Shown: positions 52,062-63,549 of the stretch, piece by piece
Layout: each line of letters begins with the position of its first letter
How positions within the stretch are numbered: the stretch's first letter is position 1
NCBI GenBank assembly: GCA_964017045.1
Contig: OZ024808.1
Coordinates: 17,973,284-18,037,283, forward strand
Source of the DNA: Omphiscola glabra
Lineage: Eukaryota > Mollusca > Gastropoda > Lymnaeidae
Direction of reading: 5' to 3'
Length of the DNA: 64,000 nt
Program-made: the position numbers and the translations under genes
Notes under the pieces: generated by a model
The model's input: the letters and a program-made list of their open reading frames with translations, nothing else
What the model was told of the DNA's origin: nothing
The model's database searches: none

Positions 52062-52540
52062 ATTACGTAGACATTCTGTTGACCACTGTCTTGTATAGCG
52101 TGATGATGTAGACATTCTGTTGACCACTGTCCTGTATAGCGTGATGGCGTAGACGCAGCCGGATGATGTAGGCATTATGTTGACCAATTTCCTGTATAGC
52201 GTGATGGCGTGGACATTCTATTGACCACTGTCCTGTATAGCGTGATGACGTGGACATTCTGTTGACCACTGTCTTGTATAGCGTGATGGAGTGGACATTC
52301 TGTTCACCACTGTCTTGTATAGCTTGATGACGTGGACATTCTGTTGACCACTGTCTTGTATAGCGTGAAGGCGTGGACATCATGTTGACCACTGTCTTGT
52401 ATAGCGTGATGACGTGGACATTCTGTTGACCACTGTCTTGTATAGCGTGATGGCGTGGACATCATGTTGACCACTGTCTTGTATAGCGTGATGACGTGGA
52501 CATTCTGTTGACCACTGTCATGTATAGCATGATGGCGAAA
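52062..52540. repeat. 41-bp minisatellite
   Basis: About 11 copies of a 41-bp unit containing CATTCTGTTGACCACTGTCT. Confidence 0.92.
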
Positions 52541-52644
52541 ACAAATTGTTTATCGCTGCAGTTAGCGTGTCAGTTTACAAGACAACCGTACGGAGCTCAG
52601 TATTATTAATAGAGCAGAAGCTAACTTGAACTCATGCATTTCCC

Positions 52645-52855
52645 TGAGACCATACTGAGACCACAGTAAGACCATACTGAGACCATACTGAGACCACAGT
52701 AAGACCACACTGAGACCACAGTAAGACCATACTGAGACCAAAGTAAGACCATACTGAGAACATAGTGAGACCATTTTGAGAACACACTGAGATTATACTG
52801 AGACCATACTGATAACATACTGAGACTAAATTGAGACCTCACTGAGACCAAGGGT
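52645..52855. repeat. 10-bp based repeat
   Basis: About 20 units of TGAGACCATAC and TAAGACCACAG type, with a 20-bp superstructure in the left half. Confidence 0.85.
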
Positions 52856-52857
52856 GA

Positions 52858-52990
52858 AAAACGGGCGGCCCTCGGGCCACATGTGGCCCACTGATACGTT
52901 TAAGTCGGCCCGCAGAACTTCCGAGAACTAGATTAATATTTTCGTAAAATGTACATATTGTGTCGGGTCGACATATAGGTAGACATATTG
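52858..52990. mobile_element. Fragment of a hAT-like element
   Basis: GGCGGCCCTCGGGCCACATG, GTGGCCCACTG and CGGCCCGCAGAACTTCC look like the terminal part of hAT elements with GGCCCGCGGGCC ends. The other end was not found. Confidence 0.4.
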
Positions 52991-53084
52991 GTGGACATGT
53001 TGAGGGTTGTAGGAACAAATCTAATTCTCTCTGTAACATATCAGGTTGTTGATTTTTTATTTTTTACAAATAACCTCATTTTCA

Positions 53085-54560
53085 ATTCAACCGTCTTACC
53101 AAATTCAACTGTCTTACCAAATTCAACTGTCTTACCAAATTCAACTGTCTTCTTTCCTAATTCAACTGTCTTACCTAATTCAACTGTCTTACCTAATTCA
53201 TCTGTCTTACCAATTCATCTGTCTTACCAATTCATCTGTCTTACCAAATTCAACCGTCTTACCAAATTCAACTGTCTTACCTAATTCATCTGTCTTACCA
53301 ATTCATCTGTCTTACCTAATTCAAATGTCTTAACTTATTCAACTGTCTTCTTACCTAATTCAACTGTCTTACCTAATTCAACTGTCTTACCTAATTCATC
53401 TGTCTTACCAATTCATCTGTCTTACCAATTCATCTGTCTTACCTATTCAACTGTCTTACCTAATTCACCTGTCTTACCTAATTCATCTGTCTTACCAATT
53501 CATTTGACTTACCTAATTCACCTGTCTTACCTAATTCATCTGTCTTACCAATTCATCTGTCTTACCTAATTCAACTGTCTTCCCTAATTCAACTGTCTTC
53601 CCTAATTCATCTGTCTTACCAATTTATCTGTCTTACCTAATTAAACTGTCTTACCTAATTCATCTGTCTTACCAATTCATCTGTCTTACCTAATTCAAAT
53701 GTCTTAACTTATTCAACTGTCTTCTTACCTAATTCCACTGTCTTACCTAATTCAAATGTCTTACCTAATTCAACTGTCTTTCCTAATTCAACTGTCTTCT
53801 TACCTAATTCTACTGTCTTACATAATTCAACTGTCTTACCTAATTCAACTGTCTTACCTAATTCAACTGTCTTCTCACCTAATTCAATTGTCTTCTCACC
53901 TAATTCAACTGTCTTCTTACCTAATTCAACTGTCTTCTTACCTAATTCAACTGTCTTACCTAATTCAACTGTCTTCTTACCTAATTCAACTGTCTTCTTT
54001 CCTAATTCAACTGTCTTACCTAATTAAACTGTCTTACCTAATTCATCTGTCTTACCTAATTCAACTGTCTTACCTAATTCAACTGTCTTACCTAATTCAT
54101 CTGTCTTCTTACCTAATTCATCTGTCTTTCCAAATTCAACTGTCTTACTATTCACCTGTCTTTCCTAATTCAACTGTCTTACCTAATTCAACTGTCTTAC
54201 ATAATTCAATTGTCTTACCTAATTCATCTGTCTTCTTACCTAATTCATCTGTCTTTCCTATTTCAACTGTCTTTCCTAATTCATCTGTCTTTCCTAATTC
54301 ATCTGTCTTTCCTAATTCATCTGTCTTTCCTAATTCATCTGTCTTTCCTAATTCATCTGTCTTTCCTAATTCATCTGTATTTCCTATTTCAACTGTCTTT
54401 ACTAATTCAACTGTCTTTCCTAATTCAACTGTCTTTCCTAATTCAACTGTCTTTACTAATTCATCTGTCTTTCCTAATTCATCTGTCTTTCCTAATTCAA
54501 CTGTCTTTCCTAATTCAACTGTCATTCGTAATTCAACTGTCTTTCCTAATTGAACTGTCA
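53085..54560. repeat. 17-20-bp minisatellite (about 80 copies)
   Basis: Units of CTTACCTAATTCAACTGT with frequent one- to three-base length changes. Variants CTTACC, CTTTCC and CTTCTTACC fall in blocks. An 80-codon period-driven open frame pattern covers it. Confidence 0.93.
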
Positions 54561-54775
54561 CGCATAATTAAAATGTTGTTTTTTTTCAAATTCATCTATC
54601 TTACAACATTTAACTGTCACACAAAATTTACAGACCTTAAGGAGTTAAACAATATCATTTGAGGACATACATTTTTCTCTGTGGGGGAAAAAAGCCAGAA
54701 CCATGCACCCCATTATGCTACAGCTAAGTTGGAACGGAACACTATAGTCGCTATGCATTGTAGAACCGCACTGCA
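54561..54775. other. Short unique stretch
   Basis: Decaying edge of the preceding array, then about 100 bp of unique sequence. Confidence 0.4.
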
Positions 54776-54777
54776 CC

Positions 54778-56160
54778 AGCATTGTGACACAGCAGAGCAT
54801 TGTGACACAGCAGAGCATTGTGACACAGCAGAGCATTGTGACACAGCAGAGCATAGTGACACAGCAGAGCATTGTGACACAGCAGAGCATAGTGACACAG
54901 CAGAGCATAGTGACACAGCAGAGCATAGTGACACAGCAGAGCATTGTGACACAGCAGAGCATTGTGACACAGCAGAGCATTGTGACACAGCAGAGCATTG
55001 TGACACAGCAGAGCATTGTGACACAGCAGAGCATTGTGACACAGCAGAGCATTGTGACACAGCAGAGCATTGTGACACAGCAGAGCATTGTGACACATCA
55101 GAGCATTGTGACACAGCAGAGCATTGTGACACAGCAGAGCATTGTGACACAGCAGAGCATTGTGACACAGCAGAGCATTGTGACACAGCAGAGCATTGTG
55201 ACACAGCAGAGCATTGTGACACAGCAGAGCATAGTGACACAGCAGAGCATAGTGACACTGCAGAGCATAGTGACACAGCAGAGCATTGTGACACAGCAGA
55301 GCATTGTGACACAGCAGAGCATTGTGACACAGCATAGCATTGTGACACAGCAGAGCATTGTGACACAGCAGAGCATTGTGACACAGCAGAGCATTGTGAC
55401 ACAGCAGAGCATTGTGACACAGCAGAGCATTGTGACACAGCAGAGCATTGTGACACAGCAGAGCATTGTGACACAGCAGAGCATTGTGACACAGCAGAGC
55501 ATTGTGACACAGCAGAGCATTGTGACACAGCAGAGCATTGTGACACATCAGAGCATTGTGACACAGCAGAGCATTGTGACACAGCAGAGCATTGTGACAC
55601 AGCAGAGCATAGTGACACAGCAGAGCATAGTGACACAGCATAGCATTGTGACACAGCAGAGCATAGTGACACAGTAGAGCATTGTGACACAGCAGAGCAT
55701 AGTGACACAGCAGAGCATTGTGACACAGCAGAGCATTGTGACACAGCAGAGCATTGTGACACAGCAGAGCATTGTGACACAGCAGAGCATTGTGACACAG
55801 CAGAGCATTGTGACACAGCAGAGCATAGTGACACAGCAGAGCATAGTGACACAGCAGAGCATTGTGACACAGCAGAGCATTGTGACACAGCAGAGCATTG
55901 TGACACAGCAGAGCATTGTGACACAGCAGAGCATTGTGACACAGCAGAGCATTGTGACACAGCAGAGCATTGTGACACAGCAGAGCATTGTGACACAGCA
56001 GAGCATTGTGACACAGCAGAGCATTGTGACACAGCAGAGCATTGTGACACAGCAGAGCATTGTGACACAGCAGAGCATAGTGACACAGCAGAGCATAGTG
56101 ACACAGCAGAGCATTGTGACACAGCAGAGCATTGTGACACAGCAGAGCATAGTGGCACTG
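54778..56160. repeat. 18-bp minisatellite (about 77 copies), no length variants
   Basis: The unit GCATTGTGACACAGCAGA repeats with exact 18-bp spacing, and I saw no indels. Variants are single-base (ATTG/ATAG, CAGCAG/CATCAG, CAGAGC/CATAGC). Five of six frames are open for hundreds of codons, including a 492-codon and a 495-codon minus frame; these follow from the period alone. Confidence 0.96.
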
Positions 56161-56602
56161 CACAGTATGCACAGAAATATAGGAAATGCACAGTTTAGTG
56201 GCAATGGCAAGCATAGTGGCGCCTAGTTCCTTTTTCATAATTTTTTATCTTAATAAGCGCAAATGGACATTTGTGTCTGTATCTTACACGGGCTTCTACA
56301 GTGACAAATCAATCGTATTCTTCGTTTGCCAACCAATTGTACTTACAGTTATTGATGCCAACGTGATGTAACTCCGACTTTCTTTATCAGTTTATAAACT
56401 CCACAAGGAAACCTCCCAAGTCTCACAGAATGACATGGATCCGGTTCAGAAATGTTTTCGTCAAATCCACAACTGAATCCACCGATAAATCCAACCCCCC
56501 CAAAAAAATGTGTTTCTCTGCAGCCTCACGCCTCGCGTCGGATGCACCCGTTAGGAGAGCCGTGTAGTCTAGAGAACAACACCGCGGTTACATGTGTGTG
56601 AG
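56161..56602. other. Unique stretch
   Basis: No recognised gene. It becomes GC-richer from 56520. Confidence 0.4.
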
Positions 56603-56734
56603 ATGGCGCTGGTGAGACGGAGATACAAGGACGGAGGGAGGGAGGGGAGGCCTGCCATCCCACAGTTCCTGGCTGCACACATTCGCTCACACACAAGAGG
56701 CGCCGGCGTTGTCTGGGAAGTCAAACACACCAGG
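56603..56734 (+). CDS. Possible first coding exon, unidentified
   Basis: ATG at 56603 opens 44 codons starting MALVRRRYKDGGREGRPAIP and ending EVKHTR, followed by a good donor GTGAGC at 56735. The exon is in a GC-rich patch. I do not recognise the protein. No continuing exon was found, and the next 7 kb are mostly arrays. It could be chance. Confidence 0.3.
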
Positions 56735-56994
56735 GTGAGCATGGGCTGGATGTCTTCATGTGCGTATGCGTGCTTATGTTTGCGTGTGTGTGTGTGTTCA
56801 ACGCATACAGGTGAGCTCAGATAACAATACATGCAACAGTCACACTGTGCTGGGGGAGACGAGCCCTGTAAACAAATGTCACGTGATCAGTCATGGTGGC
56901 TGGAGTTGCACGGGTGTCGGTCGGGTGATTGTAATGTGGGAGAAGTTAATGGAAGAATGCTTCCTGGCGTAAAACAATTGTTATATTAGGCGGT

Positions 56995-57480
56995 CCGATA
57001 GTTGGATGGATAGATAGATGGATGGATGGATGGATAGATAGATGGATGGATGGATAGATAGATGGATAGATGAATAGATAGACAGACGGATGGATGGATG
57101 GTTGGATAGAGGATTGTATAGATGTATTGATTGATGGATAAATAGATGGATATATGGATATATGGATGGATGGATATATAGCTGGGTGGATAGATGGATT
57201 GATGGATTGATTTGTAGATAGATAAATGGATGGATATATGGATTGATAGATAGATGGAAGGATAAATGCAAAGATCTATAGATAGATGGGCTATAGATTG
57301 ATAAATGGCTGGAAAGATGAATCGATGTATGGATAAATGATGGATAGATTAATGACGAATGATGGATGAAAAAATAGATATAATGATGGAAGATCGGATG
57401 GATGAATGTAATAACGAACAGATAAATCGATGGATTGGTCTCATGACGGATGGATGGATAGATGGATGGCAGCATACATA
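56995..57480. repeat. GATA/GATG tetranucleotide microsatellite
   Basis: About 480 bp of mixed GATA, GATG and GGAT units, increasingly degenerate to the right. Confidence 0.92.
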
Positions 57481-57534
57481 AATGACAAAAGGTGTTTACG
57501 AACCATTCTGAACGTAAATTGAAAACCATAAAAA

Positions 57535-57778
57535 GGTACACTTTCCTATCAATGATGTGTGTACACTGTACACTCTCCTATCAATGATGTGTGTACGCAG
57601 TACACTTTCCTATCAATGATGTGTGTACGCTGTACACTTTCCTATCAATGATGTGTGTACGCTGTACACTTTCCTATCAATGATGTGTGTACGCTGTACA
57701 CTTTCCTATCAATGATGTGTGTACACTGTACACTACCCTATCGATGATGTGTGTACACTGTACACTACCCTATCGATG
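57535..57778. repeat. 32-bp minisatellite
   Basis: About 8 copies of a 32-bp unit containing CCTATCAATGATGTGTGTAC. Confidence 0.92.
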
Positions 57779-57779
57779 T

Positions 57780-59165
57780 GTCAGTCCTGCTTCACTTATG
57801 ACCCACACATTTCACCCAGTCCTGCTCTACTTATATCCCACACATTTCAACCAGTCCTAGTTCACTTATGTCCCACACATTTCACTCAGTCCGGCTTCAC
57901 TTATGTCCCACACACTTCACTCAGTCCTGCTTAACTTATTTCCCACACATTTCACTTGGTCCTGCTTCACTTAAGTCCCACACATTTCACTCCGACCTTG
58001 TTCAATTATGTCCCACACATTTCACCCAGTCCTGGTTCACTTATGCCCCACACATTTCACTTAGTCCTGCTTCACTTATGTCCCACACATTTCACTCCGA
58101 CCTGGTTCAATTATGTCCCACACATTTCACCCAGTCCTGGTTCACTTATGTCCCACACATTTCAATTAGTCCTGCTTCACTTAGTCCTGTTTCACTTATG
58201 TTCCACACATTTTACTTAGTCCTGCTTCACTTATGTCCCACACATTTCACTCCGACCTGGTTCACTTTATGTCCCACACATTTCACTCAGTCCTGGTTCA
58301 CTTATGTCCCACACATTTCACCCAGTCCTGGTTCACTTATGTCCCACACATTTCATCCAGTCCTGCTTCGCTTAGGTCCACCACATTTCACTCCGACCTG
58401 GTTCAATTATGTCCCACACATTTCAACCAGTCCGGGTTCACTTATATCCCACACATTTCACTCAGTCCTGGTTCACTTATGTCCCACACATTTCACCCAG
58501 TCCTGGTTCACTTCTGTCCCACACATTTCACCCAGTCCTGGTTCACTAATGTCCCACACATTTCACCCAGTCCTGGTTCACTAATATCTCACACATTTCA
58601 CTCAGTCCTGGTTCACTTATCTCCCACACATTTCACCCAGTCCTGCTTCACGTATATCCCACACATTTCACTCAGTCCTGCCTCACTTATGTCCCACACA
58701 TTTCCCCCAGTCCTGCTTCACGTATGTCCCACACATTTCACTCAGTCTTGGTTCACTTATGTCCCACACATTTCCTTTAGTCCTGCTCCACTTATGTCCC
58801 ACACATTTCACCCAGTCCTGCTTCAATTATGTCCCACACATTTCACCCATTCTTGCTTCACTTATGTCCCACACATTTTACCCAGTCTTGCTTCACGTAT
58901 GCCCCACACATTTCACTCAGTCTTGGTTCACTTATGTCCCACACATTTCACCCAGTCCTGCTTCACTTATGTCCCACACATTTCACTTAGTCCTGGTTCA
59001 CTTATGTCCCACACATTTTACCCAGTCCTGGTTCACTTATGTCCCACACATTTCACTCAGTCTTGGTTTACTTATGTCCCACACATTTCACCCAGTCCTG
59101 GTTCACGTATGTCCCACAGTTGTCACTCCGTCCTGGTTCACTTGTGTCCCACACATTTCACCCAC
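57780..59165. repeat. 35-bp minisatellite (about 39 copies)
   Basis: The unit contains TCCCACACATTTCACCCAGT. Because 35 is not a multiple of 3, one frame cycles through three peptide types and stays open for up to 331 codons. Variants TCCTGG/TCCTGC and CACCCAG/CACTCAG/CACTCCG are patchy. Confidence 0.95.
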
Positions 59166-59955
59166 TCTCCTGGCACGACAGGAGAACTGGAGTTTTCACT
59201 CACTGGTGCTGCGGGCAGGTTCAGATAAACCATCAAACAATTGAACCAAGTGCTTGTGACATCAGAGAGAAATTGGGAAGATTTAAATCTTCATTAGGCC
59301 TACATTTTATTATTTGAGTTATATAGTTGCAGGCTTTAATGCTGTATCGCTACTTAGTAGGCCTATTGAAGAAGTTCAGTTGTATTACGGAATATACCGG
59401 TAAGATTTTTGAAAAATGATTAAGACTCAGCTACTAGAAACTTTAGGGGGAAAGTTATTTTAAAAATCTAATTTTTATTAAACAATTATACAAAATATTT
59501 TCGTATCTTTAGTGACAGTAATTTTTTTCTTTTTTTCTTTTGAGTCAGTTAAAATGTGGAGGCATCAAAATCGTCTAGGGCCTAATGGGCCTTAATCCGG
59601 CCCCAGCCACGGGGAGATATGTTGGTGCCACGGCGTGCACACCGTTGCAAGTGCCGCAGAGTTAAATGTTTTATTATGACAATAACGGAAACTGGGCTTA
59701 AAATGTAGGAAGGGGGGATAATCTTTTTGTTGTATCACCTAAATGTGGGTTGGGTTAAGCCAAGAGTGACGTCCGGAGTAACCCGGGCTGCGCTGTCTGT
59801 TTACATTCCAATCAATAATGGAAAGGGGGGATTGGGGGAATTAATACATGTGCAGGGGGGCGGGGATTTGGGGGGGGGCATAAAGCTCATGCTACAACGC
59901 AGTGTATGAACCATAATCCAAGGGGAGGTCCGAGACTAGGATGGAATGACAGGGA
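59166..59955. other. Unique stretch
   Basis: No recognised gene. There are G-rich runs at 59825-59880. Confidence 0.4.
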
Positions 59956-59959
59956 TATG

Positions 59960-60144
59960 GGAGTACACCTTAGACTGGGAGGGAAGGAGGGGATATGGGA
60001 GGTAGTACAAGTCAGACTGGGAGGGGAGGAGGGGATATGGGAGGTAGTACAAGTCAGACTGGGAGGGGAGGAGGGGATATGGGAGGTAGTACAAGTCAGA
60101 CTGGGAGGGGAGGAGGGGATATGGGAGGTAGTACAAGTCAGACA
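59960..60144. repeat. 42-bp minisatellite, G-rich
   Basis: About 4.5 copies of a 42-bp unit containing GGGAGGGGAGGAGGGGATAT. The unit has several G-runs and could form G-quadruplexes on the plus strand. Confidence 0.92.
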
Positions 60145-60610
60145 GTGAGGAACATTTCGGTGTGATGTTTGGAACCTTCAGTGGGGAACATTTCGGTGTG
60201 ATGTTTGGAACCTTCAGTGAGGAACATTTCGGTGTGATGTTTGGAACCTTCAGTGAGGAACATTTCGGTGTGATGTTTGGAACCTTCAGTGAGGAACATT
60301 TCGGTGTGATGTTTGGAACCTTCAGTGAGGAACATTTCGGTGTGATGTTTGGAACCTTCAGTGAGGAACATTTCGGTGTGATGTTTGGAACCTTCAGTGA
60401 GGAACATTTCGGTGTGATGTTTGGAACCTTCAGTGAGGAACATTTCGGTGTGATGTTTGGAACCTTCAGTGAGGAACATTTCGGTGTGATGTTTGGAACC
60501 TTCAGTGAGGAACATTTCGGTGTGATGTTTGGAACCTTCAGTGAGGAACATTTCGGTGTGCTGTTTGGAACCTTCAGTGAGGAACATTTCGGTGTGCTGT
60601 TTGGAACTTT
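60145..60610. repeat. 36-bp minisatellite, nearly identical units
   Basis: About 13 copies of a 36-bp unit containing GAGGAACATTTCGGTGTGAT. All but the edge units are identical, so it expanded recently. It begins directly after the 42-bp array. Confidence 0.95.
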
Positions 60611-61096
60611 TGGGTCTGATCAATGAGACGTCCTTGACCCAGATCTACTTATTTTTCGGGGAAAATCAATGGCATCAGAAATTGTACGGCAACTTTCGTG
60701 GGAGGAGGGGGTGAAATGGGGTGCTTGCATTTTAGACTTGCACCGTGATCCCCAATCCCACCACTTAACGTCTTAACATCCTTAAACGTTTTGGCGCCTA
60801 CAACGATCCTTTAAAATAAGGGTGTGCAAACTACGGCCCGCGGGCCACATGCGGCTGTCAAGGGTATGAGAATCACTGTTATGTGTAGATCACTGTTGTT
60901 ATGATCGGCATGGAAAAGATGTTAGTTGGAGATTATTTGTGTAGCCGTGTCTGTTGTGTGAGATTGTTGTGACGTATTTGGGCAGGGGAAAATGACGCGT
61001 AAGTTTTGGTTGTTGATAGGATGGATATAGATGGCCGTTGTACGATGTTGACTGTTTCACTTGTGTGTTGCTTAGTGTTTGGCTGGAACGACTTGA
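60611..61096. other. Unique stretch with a hAT-like end
   Basis: At 60823-60858 GGTGTGCAAACTACGGCCCG and CGGGCCACATGCGGC resemble a hAT terminus. A possible other part lies at 61711-61800. A LINE tail sits between them. Confidence 0.35.
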
Positions 61097-61515
61097 TTAT
61101 TCTGTCCCAATACACGCACTAAAACATATGGTGAACGATCTTTCTCTTTCTGCGCCCCCAAACAATGGAATTCTCTGCCACTACACATCCGCAATATACC
61201 AACCACACAGGCCTTCAAAAGTGCACTCAGAACACATCTCTTTAAACTCTACTACCCGGACTGATTCCCCACATCTGACCGAGAAACGCTGCTGCTGGCC
61301 GCCGTCCATGGCTTGACATGTAAAAGTTCTGGGGTGGGTGGGGTGAATATGCATTAGTTTTTGTTTTGTCTCTATACAGCTGTTCTTTATTACATAAATT
61401 TATTTTATTTTATTTTCACAATTATGTCTCTTTTGCTAATATTTTTATGTACAGCGCGGTGAGCCCAGCCTAGGGGTACCGCGCTATATAAGACAACTAA
61501 TAATAATTATAATAA
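61097..61515 (+). pseudogene. 5'-truncated LINE with the ORF2 C-terminus
   Basis: Codons from 61097 to the stop at 61262 read the typical C-terminal end of a CR1/jockey-group LINE polyprotein: YGERSFSFCAPKQWNSLPLH, then AFKSALRTHLFKL. A TGA at 61094 interrupts the frame upstream. The 3'UTR ends with ACAGCGCGGTGAGCCCAGCC, CCGCGCTATATAAGAC and a TAATAATAATTATAATAA tail, so the 3' end is complete and the 5' end missing. Confidence 0.75.
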
Positions 61516-62195
61516 TATATAACAGCAATAGTTAAGGAATTGTTGTTGAATAAACTTATATCGTGCAACAAACCGGTTAGTATTTGTTGTATTAGTATAC
61601 GTTGCTATCGGTTACACTGGCCCGTGGGATGAAGTGAGAGACTTAGCCCCAACAAGTAGACACCCATCGTCATGGGTGGATGAGCACAAAGATATTAATT
61701 TCTAGATCACATCAGCGGCCCGCTGAAACGTCCGATGCGGTCCTCGAGACCATCCGGCACCTGGATTAATGTTTGTTTTATTAAAGTCTACACAATGCCG
61801 AATGATGTTCTGTGAGATTCCTTGAATAGTAAATTTACAGTGTTCATCTGTCTAACTGTAATAATAATAATCACAACAATTTTTTGTTTCTTTAAAGTTC
61901 CACTGCTTATTTTTATTAGGTCTAGCGAATCTTCAAAGCCGATATTTAATTATTTCTATTAATACATATTTGCTCAAATAGCTGAAATATTGAGGCGACT
62001 GTGCCCAGTGACGTCATAACTTCTAAAATTAGTCACTTTTGAGTCGGAAATATTGGAGCGCCCCCCCCCTCTCCCTCCGGTTGGACAGATCGCTATAACT
62101 GCCAGTTCATTGCTATAACTGCCAGTTCATTTACTGCCCTCAAGATCATGAATGTAATAAACCTTTTATTGTCAACCAGCTTGTTCATCTATACC
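61516..62195. other. Unique stretch
   Basis: Contains CGGCCCGC and ATTAATG motifs (about 61711-61775) similar to the hAT fragment at 52858. A duplicated TTGCTATAACTGCCAGTTCA-like unit lies near 62090-62130. Confidence 0.4.
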
Positions 62196-63378
62196 ACGAC
62201 ATTCTCACTATGACATTCTAACCATGACATTCTCACTATGACATTCTAACCATGACATTCTCACTATGACGTTCTCAAATTGACATTCTAACCATGACAT
62301 TCTCACTATGACGTTCTCAAATTGACATTCTAACCATGACATTCTCACTATGACGTTCTCAAATTGACATTCTAACCATGACATTCTCACTATGACGTTT
62401 TCAAATTGATATTCTAACCATGACATTCTCACCATGACATGCTCACATTGACATTCTCACATTGACATGCTCACATTGACATTCTCACCATGACATTCTC
62501 ACCATGACATTCTCACCATGACATTATCACATTGACATTCTCACATTGACATTCTCACATTGACATTCTCACATTGACATTCTCACATTGACATTCTCAC
62601 ATTGACATTCTCACATTGACATTCTCACATTGACATTCTCACATTGACATTCTCACATTGACATTCTCACATTGACATTCTCACATTGGCCTTCTCACCA
62701 TGACATTATCACATTGACATTCTCACATTGACATTCTCACCATGACATTCTCACATGGACATTCTCACATTGACATTCTCACTATGACGTTCTCAAATTG
62801 ACATTCTAACCATGACATTCTCACTATGACGTTTTCAAATTGATATTCTAACCATGACATTCTCACCATGACATGCTCACATTGACATTCTCACATTGAC
62901 ATGCTCACATTGACATTCTCACCATGACATTCTCACCATGACATTCTCACCATGACATTATCACCATGACATTATCACATTGACATTCTCACATTGACAT
63001 TCTCACATTGACATTCTCACATTGACATTCTCACATTGACATTCTCACATTGACATTCTCACATTGGCATTCTCACCATGACATTATCACATTGACATTC
63101 TCACATTGACATTCTCACCATGACATTATCACATTGACATTCTCACATTGACATTCTCACCATGACATTCTCACCATGACATTCTCACATTGACATTCTC
63201 AAGTTGAAATTATTACCGTGACATTATCACATTGACATTCTCACATTGACATTCTCACATTGACATTCTCACCATGACATTCTCACCATGACATTCTCAC
63301 CATGACATTATCACCATGACATTCTCACCATGACATTCTCACATTGACATTATCACCATGACATTATCACCGTGGCCT
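62196..63378. repeat. 14-bp minisatellite with a 434-bp higher-order duplication
   Basis: About 84 units of ATTGACATTCTCAC or CATGACATTCTCAC. A marked block with GACGTTTTCAAATTGATATT occurs at 62394 and again 434 bp later (31 units) at 62828, followed in both places by the same order of variants for about 150 bp. Confidence 0.95.
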
Positions 63379-63545
63379 TCTCGTGTAACATGGACAAAGC
63401 TTCTGATGACATGCAGCTCAAATTAATGAGCTCGCGACATTCTCCCAGTCCAATCAAAGGACACGGACTTAACCTAATGGTGTGGATCGATAAAAGATGC
63501 TACGTATCAAAAATTTTGCCTTGAAAATATGTTTTAATGCGTCTC
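63379..63545. other. Short unique stretch
   Basis: Nothing recognised. Confidence 0.4.
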
Positions 63546-63549
63546 AACT

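Noticed and set aside
54713..56238. Very long open frames (492 and 495 codons minus, up to 297 codons plus)
   Set aside because: They arise because an 18-bp unit without stops repeats without indels, so most frames are open at once. There is no domain, no splice context and no codon-level constraint visible.
58233..59228. 331-codon plus-strand frame
   Set aside because: It runs through a 35-bp array and cycles through three frame-shifted peptides, as expected from a period not divisible by 3.
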